64,000 nucleotides of DNA from Planococcus sp. APC 4015 (GTDB lineage Bacteria > Actinomycetota > Actinomycetes > Actinomycetales > Microbacteriaceae), in assembly GCA_030407505.1 (NCBI GenBank), contig JASDDH010000010.1, positions 45,782 to 109,781 of the forward strand. Direction: 5' to 3'. A program made the position numbers and the translations under genes. Shown here piece after piece: positions 50,283-58,438 of the stretch; the first letter of the stretch is position 1, and each line of letters starts with the position of its first letter. The notes beneath the pieces were generated by a model. It was not told the DNA's origin, ran no database searches, and saw only the letters and a program-made list of their open reading frames with translations.

Positions 50283-51004
50283 CGTCGGGCATCCCCGCTC
50301 TGGCCGTAGACGTTCTGATAGCGGTTGAAGAGACTGTCGATCTTGTCCTGCGGGATCGGGATGAGCGGGCCGGCCTCGCGGGCGTAGTGCACCGTGCGCG
50401 CGGCGTCCTCGCACATCACGGCGGCCTTGACGGCATCCTTCGCGCTGACGCCGATGGTGAACGGACCGTGATTCTGCATCAGCACCGCACGGCTGCGGTG
50501 ACCCGTCAGCGTCTCGACGATGCCGCGGCCGATCGAGTCGTCGCCGATGATCGCGAACGGGCCGATCGGGATCGGACCGCCGAACTCGTCGGCCATGCCC
50601 GTGATGACGCACGGGATCTCCTCGCCGCGCGCCGCCCAGGCGACCGCGAAGGTCGAGTGCGTGTGCACCACCCCGCCGACGTCGGGCATGTTGCGGTAGA
50701 CGTACGCGTGCGCCGCGGTGTCGCTGGACGGGCTCCGGTCGCTTCCGGGCGTACCCGCGACGACGGTGCCGTCGAGGTCGCAGAGGATCATGTTCTCGGG
50801 CGCGAGGTCGTCGTACGCGACACCCGACGGCTTGATGACGAAGAGGTCGGCGCCGGGGACCCGGCCCGACACGTTGCCGCCCGTCCAGATCACGAGGCCG
50901 TACTTCACGAGCTCTCCGTGCAGGGCCGCGACGTCTTCGCGAACGGACTGGATCGCCGCTTCGACATCGGGCGCGAAGGCCGGGGGCGCGTCGGGGCTCG
51001 TCAC
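50279..51004 (-). CDS. araD: L-ribulose-5-phosphate 4-epimerase
   Basis: The 241-residue class II aldolase-fold enzyme has VIWTGGNVSGRVPG, the zinc ligands in VVHTHSTFA and a later HNGPFTIG-type segment (MQNHGPFTIG). It converts L-ribulose 5-phosphate to D-xylulose 5-phosphate, the last dedicated step of arabinose use. It is the first gene of the operon. The GTG start has GGAGGAACC before it, and a palindromic operator lies 39 bases upstream. Confidence 0.95.
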   Translation of the reverse strand: MTSPDAPPAFAPDVEAAIQSVREDVAALHGELVKYGLVIWTGGNVSGRVPGADLFVIKPSGVAYDDLAPENMILCDLDGTVVAGTPGSDRSPSSDTAAHAYVYRNMPDVGGVVHTHSTFAVAWAARGEEIPCVITGMADEFGGPIPIGPFAIIGDDSIGRGIVETLTGHRSRAVLMQNHGPFTIGVSAKDAVKAAVMCEDAARTVHYAREAGPLIPIPQDKIDSLFNRYQNVYGQSGDARR

Positions 51005-51042
51005 GGGTTCCTCCGTTGGTCTCGTGGATGCTGCGCGGTCGA

Positions 51043-51056
51043 TGTTACCGGTATCA
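51043..51056. promoter_or_regulatory. candidate LacI-type operator of the ara operon
   Basis: TGTTACCGGTATCA is palindromic at 6 of 7 pairs with the central CG of LacI-family operators. It sits in the only gap upstream of araD, beside the LacI gene. Confidence 0.65.
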
Positions 51057-51139
51057 CGGGTGGTTGGCCAGCGCTTGGCGGACTCGACCTACCTGCGACT
51101 CCGGCACATCGGCACCCGCCGGGCGACCCCCGGCACCGC

Positions 51140-52147
51140 TCAGCGCGCGAGGGCGGCCGTCGAGGCCCGCTCGACGAGCTGCGGAGGCTCCGGCGCGGCG
51201 GCACGCGCCTCGCCCAGCACCTCGGCGACCGCCCGGCGGGCCTCGCCGGCGAGGTCGAGCCGCACGGTGGTCAGCGGCGGCGCGTAGAACGCGGCGTCGG
51301 GGTTGTCGTCGAACCCCGCGACGCTGACGTCGCGCGGAACCTCGACGCCCTGCGCCGCCAGCCCCGCGATGAGTCCCAGTGCCATCTGGTCGTTCGCGAC
51401 GACGATCGCCGTCGGGCCCCCGGCATCCCGGATCGCGCCCGCCACCACCGATGCGAGCGCCGCACTCGACGGCGCACTCCAGTCGCCGCTCCACCTCGGG
51501 CCCGGCTCGAGCCCCGCCGCGGCGAGCGCACGATCGACGCCCTCGTCGCGGGAGCGCGCCTCGAGCCAGTCGGCGGGTCCGCTCACCCGGGCGATGCGGC
51601 GATGGCCGAGCGCCACGAGATGGTCGATCGCCAGCGCGGCGCCCGCCGCCTGCCGATCGGCGCCGACGCCGGTGTGCAGGGCCGCGAGCGGGAGCCCCAC
51701 GTGCGCGGCGGCGAGAGCGGGAAGGGTCGTGGCGTGCGGAGCCAGCACGATGAGGCCGTCCACTCCCTGCGACAGCAGGCGGTCGGCGGCATCGACGACG
51801 GATGCCGCGTCCGCCGCATCGGCGTAGGCGGTGGCCATCCAGCGATCGGCTGCGCGCGCGGCCGTCTCGAGGGCTGCGATCCCCACCGACGGACCGTACA
51901 GCGTGGCATCCGATGCGATCACACCGAGCGTGCGGGTGGTGCGCGTGCCGAGGGCGCGGGCCGCGTTGTTGACGCGGTAGCCGAGGTCGTCCATCGCCTG
52001 CAGCACGCGGGCGCGCGTCTCGGGGCGGATGCTGGCGTGGTCGTTGATCACGCGCGAGACGGTCTGCGCCGAGACGCCGGCGGCGCGCGCGACATCGCGC
52101 ACCCCCACGCGGGCACGGGGTGCGGCATCCGCGTCGATCTCGTTCAT
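51140..52147 (-). CDS. LacI family regulator of arabinose genes
   Basis: The 335-residue protein has a LacI helix-turn-helix (VGVRDVARAAGVSAQTVSRVIND) and the effector domain typical of sugar-responsive repressors. It lies upstream of araD in the same direction, so it probably represses araDBA-galM through the site at 51043-51056. The ATG at 52147 has AAGGTGAG 4 bases before it and is preferred to a GTG 9 bases upstream. It is analogous in role, not sequence, to AraR or AraC. Confidence 0.9.
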   Translation of the reverse strand: MNEIDADAAPRARVGVRDVARAAGVSAQTVSRVINDHASIRPETRARVLQAMDDLGYRVNNAARALGTRTTRTLGVIASDATLYGPSVGIAALETAARAADRWMATAYADAADAASVVDAADRLLSQGVDGLIVLAPHATTLPALAAAHVGLPLAALHTGVGADRQAAGAALAIDHLVALGHRRIARVSGPADWLEARSRDEGVDRALAAAGLEPGPRWSGDWSAPSSAALASVVAGAIRDAGGPTAIVVANDQMALGLIAGLAAQGVEVPRDVSVAGFDDNPDAAFYAPPLTTVRLDLAGEARRAVAEVLGEARAAAPEPPQLVERASTAALAR

Positions 52148-52206
52148 CGCGCTCACCTTAGTCCGCAGGGTGCGCCGATCCCGGCCCCGAGCCCTCGGCG
52201 CGATGG

Positions 52207-52212
52207 CACGCT
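52207..52212 (+). promoter_or_regulatory. -10-like element (CACGCT) before the DUF2236 gene
   Basis: CACGCT, six bases, then ATG. The same TGGCACGCTGG sequence precedes the gene at 53163 at the same distance. Confidence 0.35.
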
Positions 52213-52218
52213 GGAGAC

Positions 52219-53127
52219 ATGAAGCGACAGCCCCTGCGCGCCCGGCTGCTCACGGCCCTGGCCGGTGATCCCGACGGCACGCCCGCCTGGGTGCGGGCGA
52301 TCGCCGACGGCGACGACGACGGCTGGTTCGCCGACGGAGACGCCGTGTGGACGGTGCACGCGGGCACCGCGACGTTCGTCGCCGGCATCCGGGCCCTGCT
52401 CATCCAGGCGCTGCATCCGGGCGCGCTGGCGGGTGTGCACGACTTCTCCCGCTACCGCGAAGACCCCATCGGGCGCCTGACCGGAACGGTGCGCTGGATC
52501 ATCTGCGTCACGTACGGGTCGACCGAACAGGCTCAGCGCGAGACCGCGCGGGTGGGGCGCATGCACCGGCGCGTCGAGGGCACGTACACGACGGATGCCG
52601 GGCCTCGGGCATACTCCGCCGCCGACGCCGGCCTCGTGGAATGGGTGCACATCGCGTTCACCGAGGCCTTCCTCGGCGCCCACGAGCGGTGGGGAGGCCC
52701 CATTCCCGGCGGACCCGACGCGTACGTGCGCGGCTGGGCGACCGCCGGCAGGCTCATGCGGGTCCCCGAGCCCCCCGAGACCGTGGCCGAACTGCGGGCG
52801 AGAATGGACGGCTACCTCGAGCGGGGCGAGCTGCGCCGCGACGAACGCGTCGACGAGGTCGTGCGGTTCCTGCGCGATGTGCCGTTCACCGGGTCGATGC
52901 GCGTCGCGTACCGCGTGCTCTTCGCCGCGGCGGTCGCGAGCCTTCCTCGCCGCTATCGCGCGCTGCTGGGCCTGCGTCGCACCGTGCTGCCGGTGGTCAC
53001 CCTGACGCGGATCGTGCTCGCGGTGTCGCAGCGCGCGCTGGGCGCAGGTCCTCGCGCGCAGGACTTCGCCCGCGAACGTCATCGTCGCCTCGCCCGCGCC
53101 CGCGCGGGGGTCGATTCCGCGGGTTGA
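52219..53127 (+). CDS. oxygenase MpaB-like protein (DUF2236)
   Basis: The 302-residue protein matches DUF2236, the family containing MpaB and latex-clearing-type oxygenases: the IRALLIQALHPGALAGVHDFSRYREDP segment, then VHIAFTEAFLGAHERWGG and a late VPFTGSMRVAYRVLFAAAV. Family members bind heme b and oxidise lipid or polyketide substrates; heme binding here is inferred. It is divergent from the LacI gene and probably has its own promoter. Confidence 0.87.
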   Translation: MKRQPLRARLLTALAGDPDGTPAWVRAIADGDDDGWFADGDAVWTVHAGTATFVAGIRALLIQALHPGALAGVHDFSRYREDPIGRLTGTVRWIICVTYGSTEQAQRETARVGRMHRRVEGTYTTDAGPRAYSAADAGLVEWVHIAFTEAFLGAHERWGGPIPGGPDAYVRGWATAGRLMRVPEPPETVAELRARMDGYLERGELRRDERVDEVVRFLRDVPFTGSMRVAYRVLFAAAVASLPRRYRALLGLRRTVLPVVTLTRIVLAVSQRALGAGPRAQDFARERHRRLARARAGVDSAG

Positions 53128-53150
53128 GGCCACGGGGTCCGCTGAGGTGG

Positions 53151-53156
53151 CACGCT
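53151..53156 (+). promoter_or_regulatory. -10-like element (CACGCT) before the epimerase gene
   Basis: CACGCT, six bases, then ATG; identical in sequence and spacing to the element at 52207. Confidence 0.35.
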
Positions 53157-53162
53157 GGGATC

Positions 53163-54017
53163 ATGCGCATCGCCGTCACAGGATCATCCGGAAAGCTCGG
53201 CAGAGTCGTCGCCCGCGAGCTGAGTCAGGCGGGTCATGACGTCATCGGAATGGATGTCGTGGGTCCCCGCGGGCCCTCGTTCGTCCAGGTCGACCTCACA
53301 GACTACGGCCAGGTGGTCGACGCACTGGGCGGTGTGAACGACACCCATGACGGCCTGGACGCGATCGTTCACCTCGGGGCGATCCCCGCCCCCGGCATCC
53401 GGAGCGACGTCGCCACCTTCCACAACAACATGCCGGCCACCTTCAACGTGTTCTGGGCGGCTGTCAGACTCGGCATCCGGCGCATCGTGTACGCCTCGAG
53501 CGAGACGGTGCTCGGCCTGCCGTTCGACGTTCCGCCGCCGTACATCCCGGTCGACGAGGAGTATCCGCCGCGGCCCGAGTCGGTGTACTCGCTCGTCAAG
53601 ACGCTCGAGGAGCGCCTCGCCGTCGAGCTCGTGCGGTGGCATCCGGACCTGTCGATCACCGCCCTGCGGTTCTCGAACGTGATGAACCTCGAGGACTATG
53701 CGGAGTTCCCTTCGTTCGACGCCGACGCGAACGCGCGCAAGTGGAACCTGTGGGGCTACATCGACGCGCGCGACGGCGCGCAGGCGGTGCAGCGCGCCCT
53801 CGAGGTCGCGCCCCCGGGCTTCGACCAGTTCATCATCGCCGCCGCCGACACCGTGATGTCGCGACCCAACGCCGAGCTCGTCGCCGAGGTGTTCCCCGAC
53901 GTGCCGCTCGCCCGCGAGTTCGGCGAGCACGAGACGCTGCTGTCGATCGACAAGGCCCGTCGCCTGCTCGGCTTCGAGCCGAGCCACTCCTGGAGGGATC
54001 ACACCGAAGGGTCATGA
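53163..54017 (+). CDS. NAD-dependent epimerase/dehydratase (uronate dehydrogenase-like)
   Basis: The 284-residue extended SDR has TGSSGKLGRVV for NAD binding, a VYASSETVLG segment with the catalytic Ser and YSLVKTLEE as Tyr-x3-Lys. Lengths and motifs resemble uronate dehydrogenases and short nucleotide-sugar epimerases. It overlaps the next gene by 4 bases. The substrate is unknown. Confidence 0.82.
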   Translation: MRIAVTGSSGKLGRVVARELSQAGHDVIGMDVVGPRGPSFVQVDLTDYGQVVDALGGVNDTHDGLDAIVHLGAIPAPGIRSDVATFHNNMPATFNVFWAAVRLGIRRIVYASSETVLGLPFDVPPPYIPVDEEYPPRPESVYSLVKTLEERLAVELVRWHPDLSITALRFSNVMNLEDYAEFPSFDADANARKWNLWGYIDARDGAQAVQRALEVAPPGFDQFIIAAADTVMSRPNAELVAEVFPDVPLAREFGEHETLLSIDKARRLLGFEPSHSWRDHTEGS

Positions 54018-54538
54018 CGGAGGATCCGCGGCTCGCGGCCGCACGCTACAAGCTCGGACAGGATGCCGAGCCCGAAGACGCCCCTGTGCCCACAGCCCAG
54101 GACCGCGCCGCATACGTCGAGACCGCGATCCAGCAGGCGATCCGCCGCGGCGAGTTCGACGACCTTCCGGGCGCGGGCAAGCCGATCCCCCACCTCGGCG
54201 AGAGCCACGATCCCGACTGGTGGATCCGGCGCAAGATCGAGCGGGAGAACCTCACCGGGCTGGGGCCGCCCGCGCTCACCCTGCGGGTCGAGCACGTCGA
54301 GCTCGACGACCGCCTCGACGCACTGGCACGCGAGGACGAGGTACGCGAGGCGCTCGAGGACTTCAACCGCCGCGTGATCGAGGCGCGGCGGCAGCTGCTC
54401 GGCGGACCGCCCGTCGTCACGCCGACGCGGGACATCGAGGCAGACGTGGTCGCGTGGCGCGAGCGGCGTGCTGTGCGCGACGCGGTGACGGATGCCGCTC
54501 CCGCTCCGCGGCGCGGGTGGTGGCGCCGGCGGGGCTGA
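54014..54538 (+). CDS. DUF1992 (DnaJC28-like) protein
   Basis: The 174-residue protein has the DUF1992 core: AIQQAIRRGEFDDLPGAGKPIP and the WIRRKIERENL segment. The family is also called the DnaJ homologue subfamily C member 28 conserved domain; its role is unknown and there is no J domain. It overlaps the epimerase gene (ATGA) and ends just before the sugar importer promoter region. Confidence 0.87.
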   Translation: MTEDPRLAAARYKLGQDAEPEDAPVPTAQDRAAYVETAIQQAIRRGEFDDLPGAGKPIPHLGESHDPDWWIRRKIERENLTGLGPPALTLRVEHVELDDRLDALAREDEVREALEDFNRRVIEARRQLLGGPPVVTPTRDIEADVVAWRERRAVRDAVTDAAPAPRRGWWRRRG

Positions 54539-54547
54539 GCCGCCGGA

Positions 54548-54561
54548 TGTTATCCCTCACT
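54548..54561 (+). promoter_or_regulatory. operator-like repeat 1 upstream of the YtfQ-type gene
   Basis: TGTTATCCCTCACT, sharing 12 of 14 positions with repeats 2 and 3. Confidence 0.5.
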
Positions 54562-54626
54562 TTCTGGTTGAGAGTCCTGCGACGCTCGCGGGGCTGAACA
54601 CCCGCGCCTGGTGGTCGTTACCGAAG

Positions 54627-54640
54627 TGTTATCGCTCACA
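54627..54640 (+). promoter_or_regulatory. operator-like repeat 2
   Basis: TGTTATCGCTCACA, partly palindromic around CG, the LacI-family operator form. Its centre is 79 bases from that of repeat 1. Confidence 0.6.
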
Positions 54641-54658
54641 ACCTGTGCGAACCGCCAT

Positions 54659-54672
54659 TGTGAGGGCTAACA
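54659..54672 (-). promoter_or_regulatory. operator-like repeat 3, inverted
   Basis: TGTGAGGGCTAACA reads as TGTTAGCCCTCACA on the minus strand. Its centre is 32 bases (about three helical turns) from that of repeat 2. Confidence 0.6.
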
Positions 54673-54754
54673 TTCAGATCGCACGCCACACGAACGTGGC
54701 GAGCGTGAACATGACGCCGGCATCGATGCCGGACCAGAACGAGGAGGTTTTGGA

Positions 54755-55744
54755 ATGAAGAAGAACACACTTCTGGCCGGTATCGCGATCGCGGGTGCTC
54801 TGGCCCTCACGATGACCGGGTGCGCGAGCGGCGGCACGTCGGGCGGAGACGCCGGTGGCGGAGGCGACGAGCTGATCACGGTCGGGTTCGCGCAGACGGG
54901 CTCCGAGTCGGGCTGGCGCTCGGCGAACACCGAGTCGATGAAGACGGCGTTCTCCGAGGAGAACGGCTTCAAGCTCACCTTCAACGCGGCCGACAACGAC
55001 CCGGCGGCGCAGATCGCCGCCGTCCGCGACTTCATCAACCAGGGCGTGGACGCGATCGTGATCGCCCCCATCGTCGAAGACGGCTGGGACGACGTGCTGC
55101 AGGAAGCGAAAGATGCCGGCATCCCGGTCGTCCTCGAAGACCGCACCGTCACGGCGCCCGACGACCTGTACGCCAGCTGGGTCGGACTCGACTTCCGCAA
55201 GGAGGGCGTGATGGCCGGCGAATGGGCGGCGGAGAACTTCGGCGCAGAGCCGACCGAGCTCGTCGTGCTCGAGGGCACGACCGGTTCGGCACCGGCCAAC
55301 GACCGCGCAGCGGGCTTCGACGAGGCCATCGAGGGCACGTCCATCGAGAAGATCGACTCGCAGACCGGCGACTTCACGCGCGACGGTGGCAAGAAGGTCA
55401 TGGAGGGCTTCCTGCAGAAGTACGGCGCCGACGGCATCGACCTCGTCTACGCGCACAACGACGACATGGCCCTCGGCGCGATAGAGGCCATCGAAGCGGC
55501 GGGCGCCACCCCCGGTGAAGACATCAAGATCATCTCGATCGACGCGGTCAAGGACGGCATGAACGCCCTGATCGACAACAAGATCAACTTCATCGTCGAG
55601 TGCAACCCGCTCCTGGGCGAACTCGCCGCGGGCATCGTGAAGGACGTGCTGGCCGACAAGGAGGTCGAGAAGACCTACTTCGTCACCGACGAGAGCTTCA
55701 CCCCCGAGCAGGCCGCAGAGGTCATCGACGCGCGTCTGTACTGA
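54755..55744 (+). CDS. sugar ABC transporter binding lipoprotein, YtfQ type
   Basis: The 329-residue protein has a lipoprotein signal ending MTGC (lipid-anchored Cys23) and a periplasmic binding protein type 1 domain (VGFAQTGSESGWRSANTES at its start, ALGAIEAIEAAG later). The GSESGWR pattern is typical of galactofuranose/arabinose-type YtfQ proteins. It is the first gene of the importer operon, and GAGGAGG lies 7 bases before the ATG. Substrate: a pentose or furanose is likely given the arabinose genes nearby. Confidence 0.92.
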   Translation: MKKNTLLAGIAIAGALALTMTGCASGGTSGGDAGGGGDELITVGFAQTGSESGWRSANTESMKTAFSEENGFKLTFNAADNDPAAQIAAVRDFINQGVDAIVIAPIVEDGWDDVLQEAKDAGIPVVLEDRTVTAPDDLYASWVGLDFRKEGVMAGEWAAENFGAEPTELVVLEGTTGSAPANDRAAGFDEAIEGTSIEKIDSQTGDFTRDGGKKVMEGFLQKYGADGIDLVYAHNDDMALGAIEAIEAAGATPGEDIKIISIDAVKDGMNALIDNKINFIVECNPLLGELAAGIVKDVLADKEVEKTYFVTDESFTPEQAAEVIDARLY

Positions 55745-55781
55745 TCCGCGTCGGCGAACGCCGCAGCACTACTGTTCAGCA

Positions 55782-55818
55782 CAGGTCCGCCGGGATCACA
55801 TCGGTCCCGGCGGACCTG
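55782..55818 (+). terminator. intercistronic hairpin after the YtfQ-type gene
   Basis: Perfect 14-bp stem CAGGTCCGCCGGGA / TCCCGGCGGACCTG with a 9-base loop, in the 106-base gap before the ATPase gene. It probably lets most transcripts end after the binding-protein gene. Confidence 0.65.
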
Positions 55819-55850
55819 CCGACAATGAGGTTGGAAAGGCCGACTCCCCC

Positions 55851-57395
55851 ATGTCCACCGACACCGCAGTCCCCACACTCGCCCCCGTCGTCGAGATGAC
55901 CGGCATCACGATCCGCTTCCCCGGAGTGCTCGCGCTCGATCAGGTCGACTTCAGCCTCTACCCGGGTGAGGTGCATGCCCTCATGGGCGAGAACGGCGCC
56001 GGCAAATCGACCCTGATCAAAGCCCTCACGGGCGTCTACTCCGTGGACGGCGGCACCATCACGGTCGGCGGCGTCGATCGCGTCTTCGACGGGACGGCGG
56101 CCGCGCAGGCCGCGGGAGTGTCGACGGTCTACCAGGAGGTCAACCTCTGCGCCAACCTCTCGGTCGGCGAGAACGTCATGCTCGGGCACGAACCCCGCCG
56201 CGGCGGGAGGATCGACTGGAAGGCCACGCATCGCGAGGCAGGCCGTCACCTCGAAAGCCTCGGGCAGCACGTCGACACGCGATCGATCCTCTCCAGTCAC
56301 TCGATCGCGGTCCAGCAGCTCGTCGCGATCGCGCGCGCCACGGTCCTGGATGCGAAGGTCCTCATCCTCGACGAGCCGACCTCGAGCCTGGACCGCGACG
56401 AGGTGGAGCGGCTCTTCGCCGTCATCCGGGATCTGCGCGCCGCGGGCGTCGCGATCCTGTTCGTCAGCCACTTCCTCGACCAGATCTACGAGATCTCGGA
56501 CCGCCTCACGGTGCTGCGCAACGGGTCTCTCGTCGGTCAGTACACCGTGGCGGAGCTTCCTCGTGCCGAGCTCGTCACCAAGATGATCGGCCGCGAACTC
56601 GACGAGCTCACCGCCCTCGCCTCCGTCTCGAGCCGCACCATCGACCGCGACACCACTCCCGTGCTGCGTGCGACCGGAATCGGGCGGCGCGGTCAGCTGC
56701 AGCCCGCCGACATCTCGGTCTACGAAGGCGAAGTCGTCGGCATCGCCGGTCTTCTGGGATCGGGTCGCACCGAGCTCGTCCGGCTGCTGTACGGCGCCGA
56801 CCGCGCGGACTCGGGGCAGGTCGAACTCGCCGGATCGACCGTCAAGCTGAACTCACCTCGTCAGGCGATCGACAACCGCATCGCGTTCTCGTCAGAGAAC
56901 CGTCGCGCCGAGGGGATCATCGCCGACCTGACCGTCGCCGAGAACATCGTGCTCGGTGTGCAGGCCAAACGCGGCGCGTTGCGCAAGCTGCGGCGTTCGG
57001 AGCAGGATGCCCTCGTGTCGGAGTACATCGAAGCCCTCGGCGTGCGTCCGGCCGACCCCAACATGCTCGCCGGCAACCTGTCCGGCGGGAACCAGCAGAA
57101 GGTCCTCCTGGGCCGGTGGCTGGCGACCGCGCCCGAGCTCATCATCCTCGACGAGCCCACGCGGGGCATCGACGTCGGCGCGAAAGCCGACATCCAGCGC
57201 AAGGTGGCAGAGCTGAGCAGCGCCGGCCTCGCGGTGATCTTCATCTCGTCCGAGCTCGAAGAGGTGCTGCGCATCGCGCAGCGCGTCGTGGTGATGCGCG
57301 ATCGACGGGCCATCGGCGAGCTCTCCTCACAAGACACCGACCTCGATCAGCTGATCGACTACATCGCGAACAAAGACGAAGGGAGCGCAGCATGA
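55851..57395 (+). CDS. sugar ABC transporter ATPase with two NBDs (YtfR type)
   Basis: The 514-residue ATPase has two nucleotide-binding halves: the first with Walker A GENGAGKST (about 44-52) and Walker B VLILDEPTSSLD; the second with a degenerate Walker A GLLGSGRTE, signature LSGGNQQK and LIILDEPTRGIDVG. This is the RbsA/MglA/YtfR layout in CUT2 importers. It overlaps the first permease gene by 4 bases. GGAAAGG precedes the ATG. Confidence 0.95.
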   Translation: MSTDTAVPTLAPVVEMTGITIRFPGVLALDQVDFSLYPGEVHALMGENGAGKSTLIKALTGVYSVDGGTITVGGVDRVFDGTAAAQAAGVSTVYQEVNLCANLSVGENVMLGHEPRRGGRIDWKATHREAGRHLESLGQHVDTRSILSSHSIAVQQLVAIARATVLDAKVLILDEPTSSLDRDEVERLFAVIRDLRAAGVAILFVSHFLDQIYEISDRLTVLRNGSLVGQYTVAELPRAELVTKMIGRELDELTALASVSSRTIDRDTTPVLRATGIGRRGQLQPADISVYEGEVVGIAGLLGSGRTELVRLLYGADRADSGQVELAGSTVKLNSPRQAIDNRIAFSSENRRAEGIIADLTVAENIVLGVQAKRGALRKLRRSEQDALVSEYIEALGVRPADPNMLAGNLSGGNQQKVLLGRWLATAPELIILDEPTRGIDVGAKADIQRKVAELSSAGLAVIFISSELEEVLRIAQRVVVMRDRRAIGELSSQDTDLDQLIDYIANKDEGSAA

Positions 57396-58438
57396 AGAAG
57401 CTCGCCCGACACCGCCTGTTCTGGCCCGTCATCGCACTGCTCGCGCTCGTCGTGATCAACACGATCGTGCGCCCCAGCTTCATCAGCATCACGGTGCAGG
57501 ACGGTCAGCTCTACGGCGTGCTGATCGACATCCTGCGCACGAGCGCCCCGATGATGCTCGTCGCGCTCGGGATGACGATCGTCATCGCCACCCGAGGCAT
57601 CGACCTCTCGGTGGGGGCGGTCATGGCCGTCTCTGGCGCCGTCGCCCTCACGATCATCGACACCTCCGGAGACCCGGAGAGCCTCGGGACGGTGGTCGTC
57701 GCCGTCATCGCCGCGCTCGGCGTCTCGCTGATCCTCGGCGTGTGGAACGGCTTCCTGGTCGCCGTCGTCGGCATCCAGCCGATCATCGCGACCCTCGTTC
57801 TCATGCTCGCGGGGCGGGGCGTCGCGCTGCTCATCACCGACGGCTTCATCACCACCGTGAACAGCGCACCGTACTCGTTCATCGCGACCGGCTACCTCGC
57901 GTTCCTGCCGGTGGCCTTCCTGATCTGGATCGTCGCCGCTGTCGTCATCTCGCTCATCGAGCGGCGCACCGCGCTGGGCGTGCTCACCGAGGCCGTCGGC
58001 ATCAATCCCGAGGCGAGCCGACTCGCCGGGGTCCGCGCGCGCGGCATCATCTTCGGCGCGTACGTCACCAGCGGCGTGCTCGCCGGACTCGCCGGCGTCA
58101 TCTACAGCTCCAACATCCGGGCGGCCGACGCGAACGCGGCCGGACAGTTCATCGAGCTCTACGCGATCCTCGCCGTCGTGCTGGGCGGCACGTCGCTGAT
58201 GGGCGGCAAGTTCACGATCGCGGGCACGGTCGTCGGCGTCCTCGTCATCCAGACCCTCGACAAGACGATCCTCTTCCTCGGCGTGCCCCCCGCGCAGAGC
58301 CCCGTGTTCTTCGCCATCGTCGTGGTGGTCGTGGTCGTCGTGCAGTCGCCGCGGCTCCACGGCTGGATCCGCGAGCTCTCGCGCCGGCGCGCTCCCCGAG
58401 ATATCGACACGACGAGCAAGGCGGAGGTGGCGTCATGA
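57392..58438 (+). CDS. sugar ABC transporter permease 1 (YtfT type)
   Basis: The 348-residue protein has about eight to ten membrane helices and the CUT2 permease motif GMTIVIATRGIDLSVGAVMA, with VVLGGTSLMGGKFTIAGTVVG near the end. It forms a hetero-dimeric channel with the next protein. It overlaps both neighbours by 4 bases. Confidence 0.94.
   Translation: MKKLARHRLFWPVIALLALVVINTIVRPSFISITVQDGQLYGVLIDILRTSAPMMLVALGMTIVIATRGIDLSVGAVMAVSGAVALTIIDTSGDPESLGTVVVAVIAALGVSLILGVWNGFLVAVVGIQPIIATLVLMLAGRGVALLITDGFITTVNSAPYSFIATGYLAFLPVAFLIWIVAAVVISLIERRTALGVLTEAVGINPEASRLAGVRARGIIFGAYVTSGVLAGLAGVIYSSNIRAADANAAGQFIELYAILAVVLGGTSLMGGKFTIAGTVVGVLVIQTLDKTILFLGVPPAQSPVFFAIVVVVVVVVQSPRLHGWIRELSRRRAPRDIDTTSKAEVAS

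Noticed and set aside
47034..50309. A 1091-codon open frame on the plus strand across the arabinose genes
   Set aside because: It is antisense to araA, araB and galM, which have clear family motifs. Its composition (rich in R, H, G, E, D, V) is that of a high-GC shadow frame.
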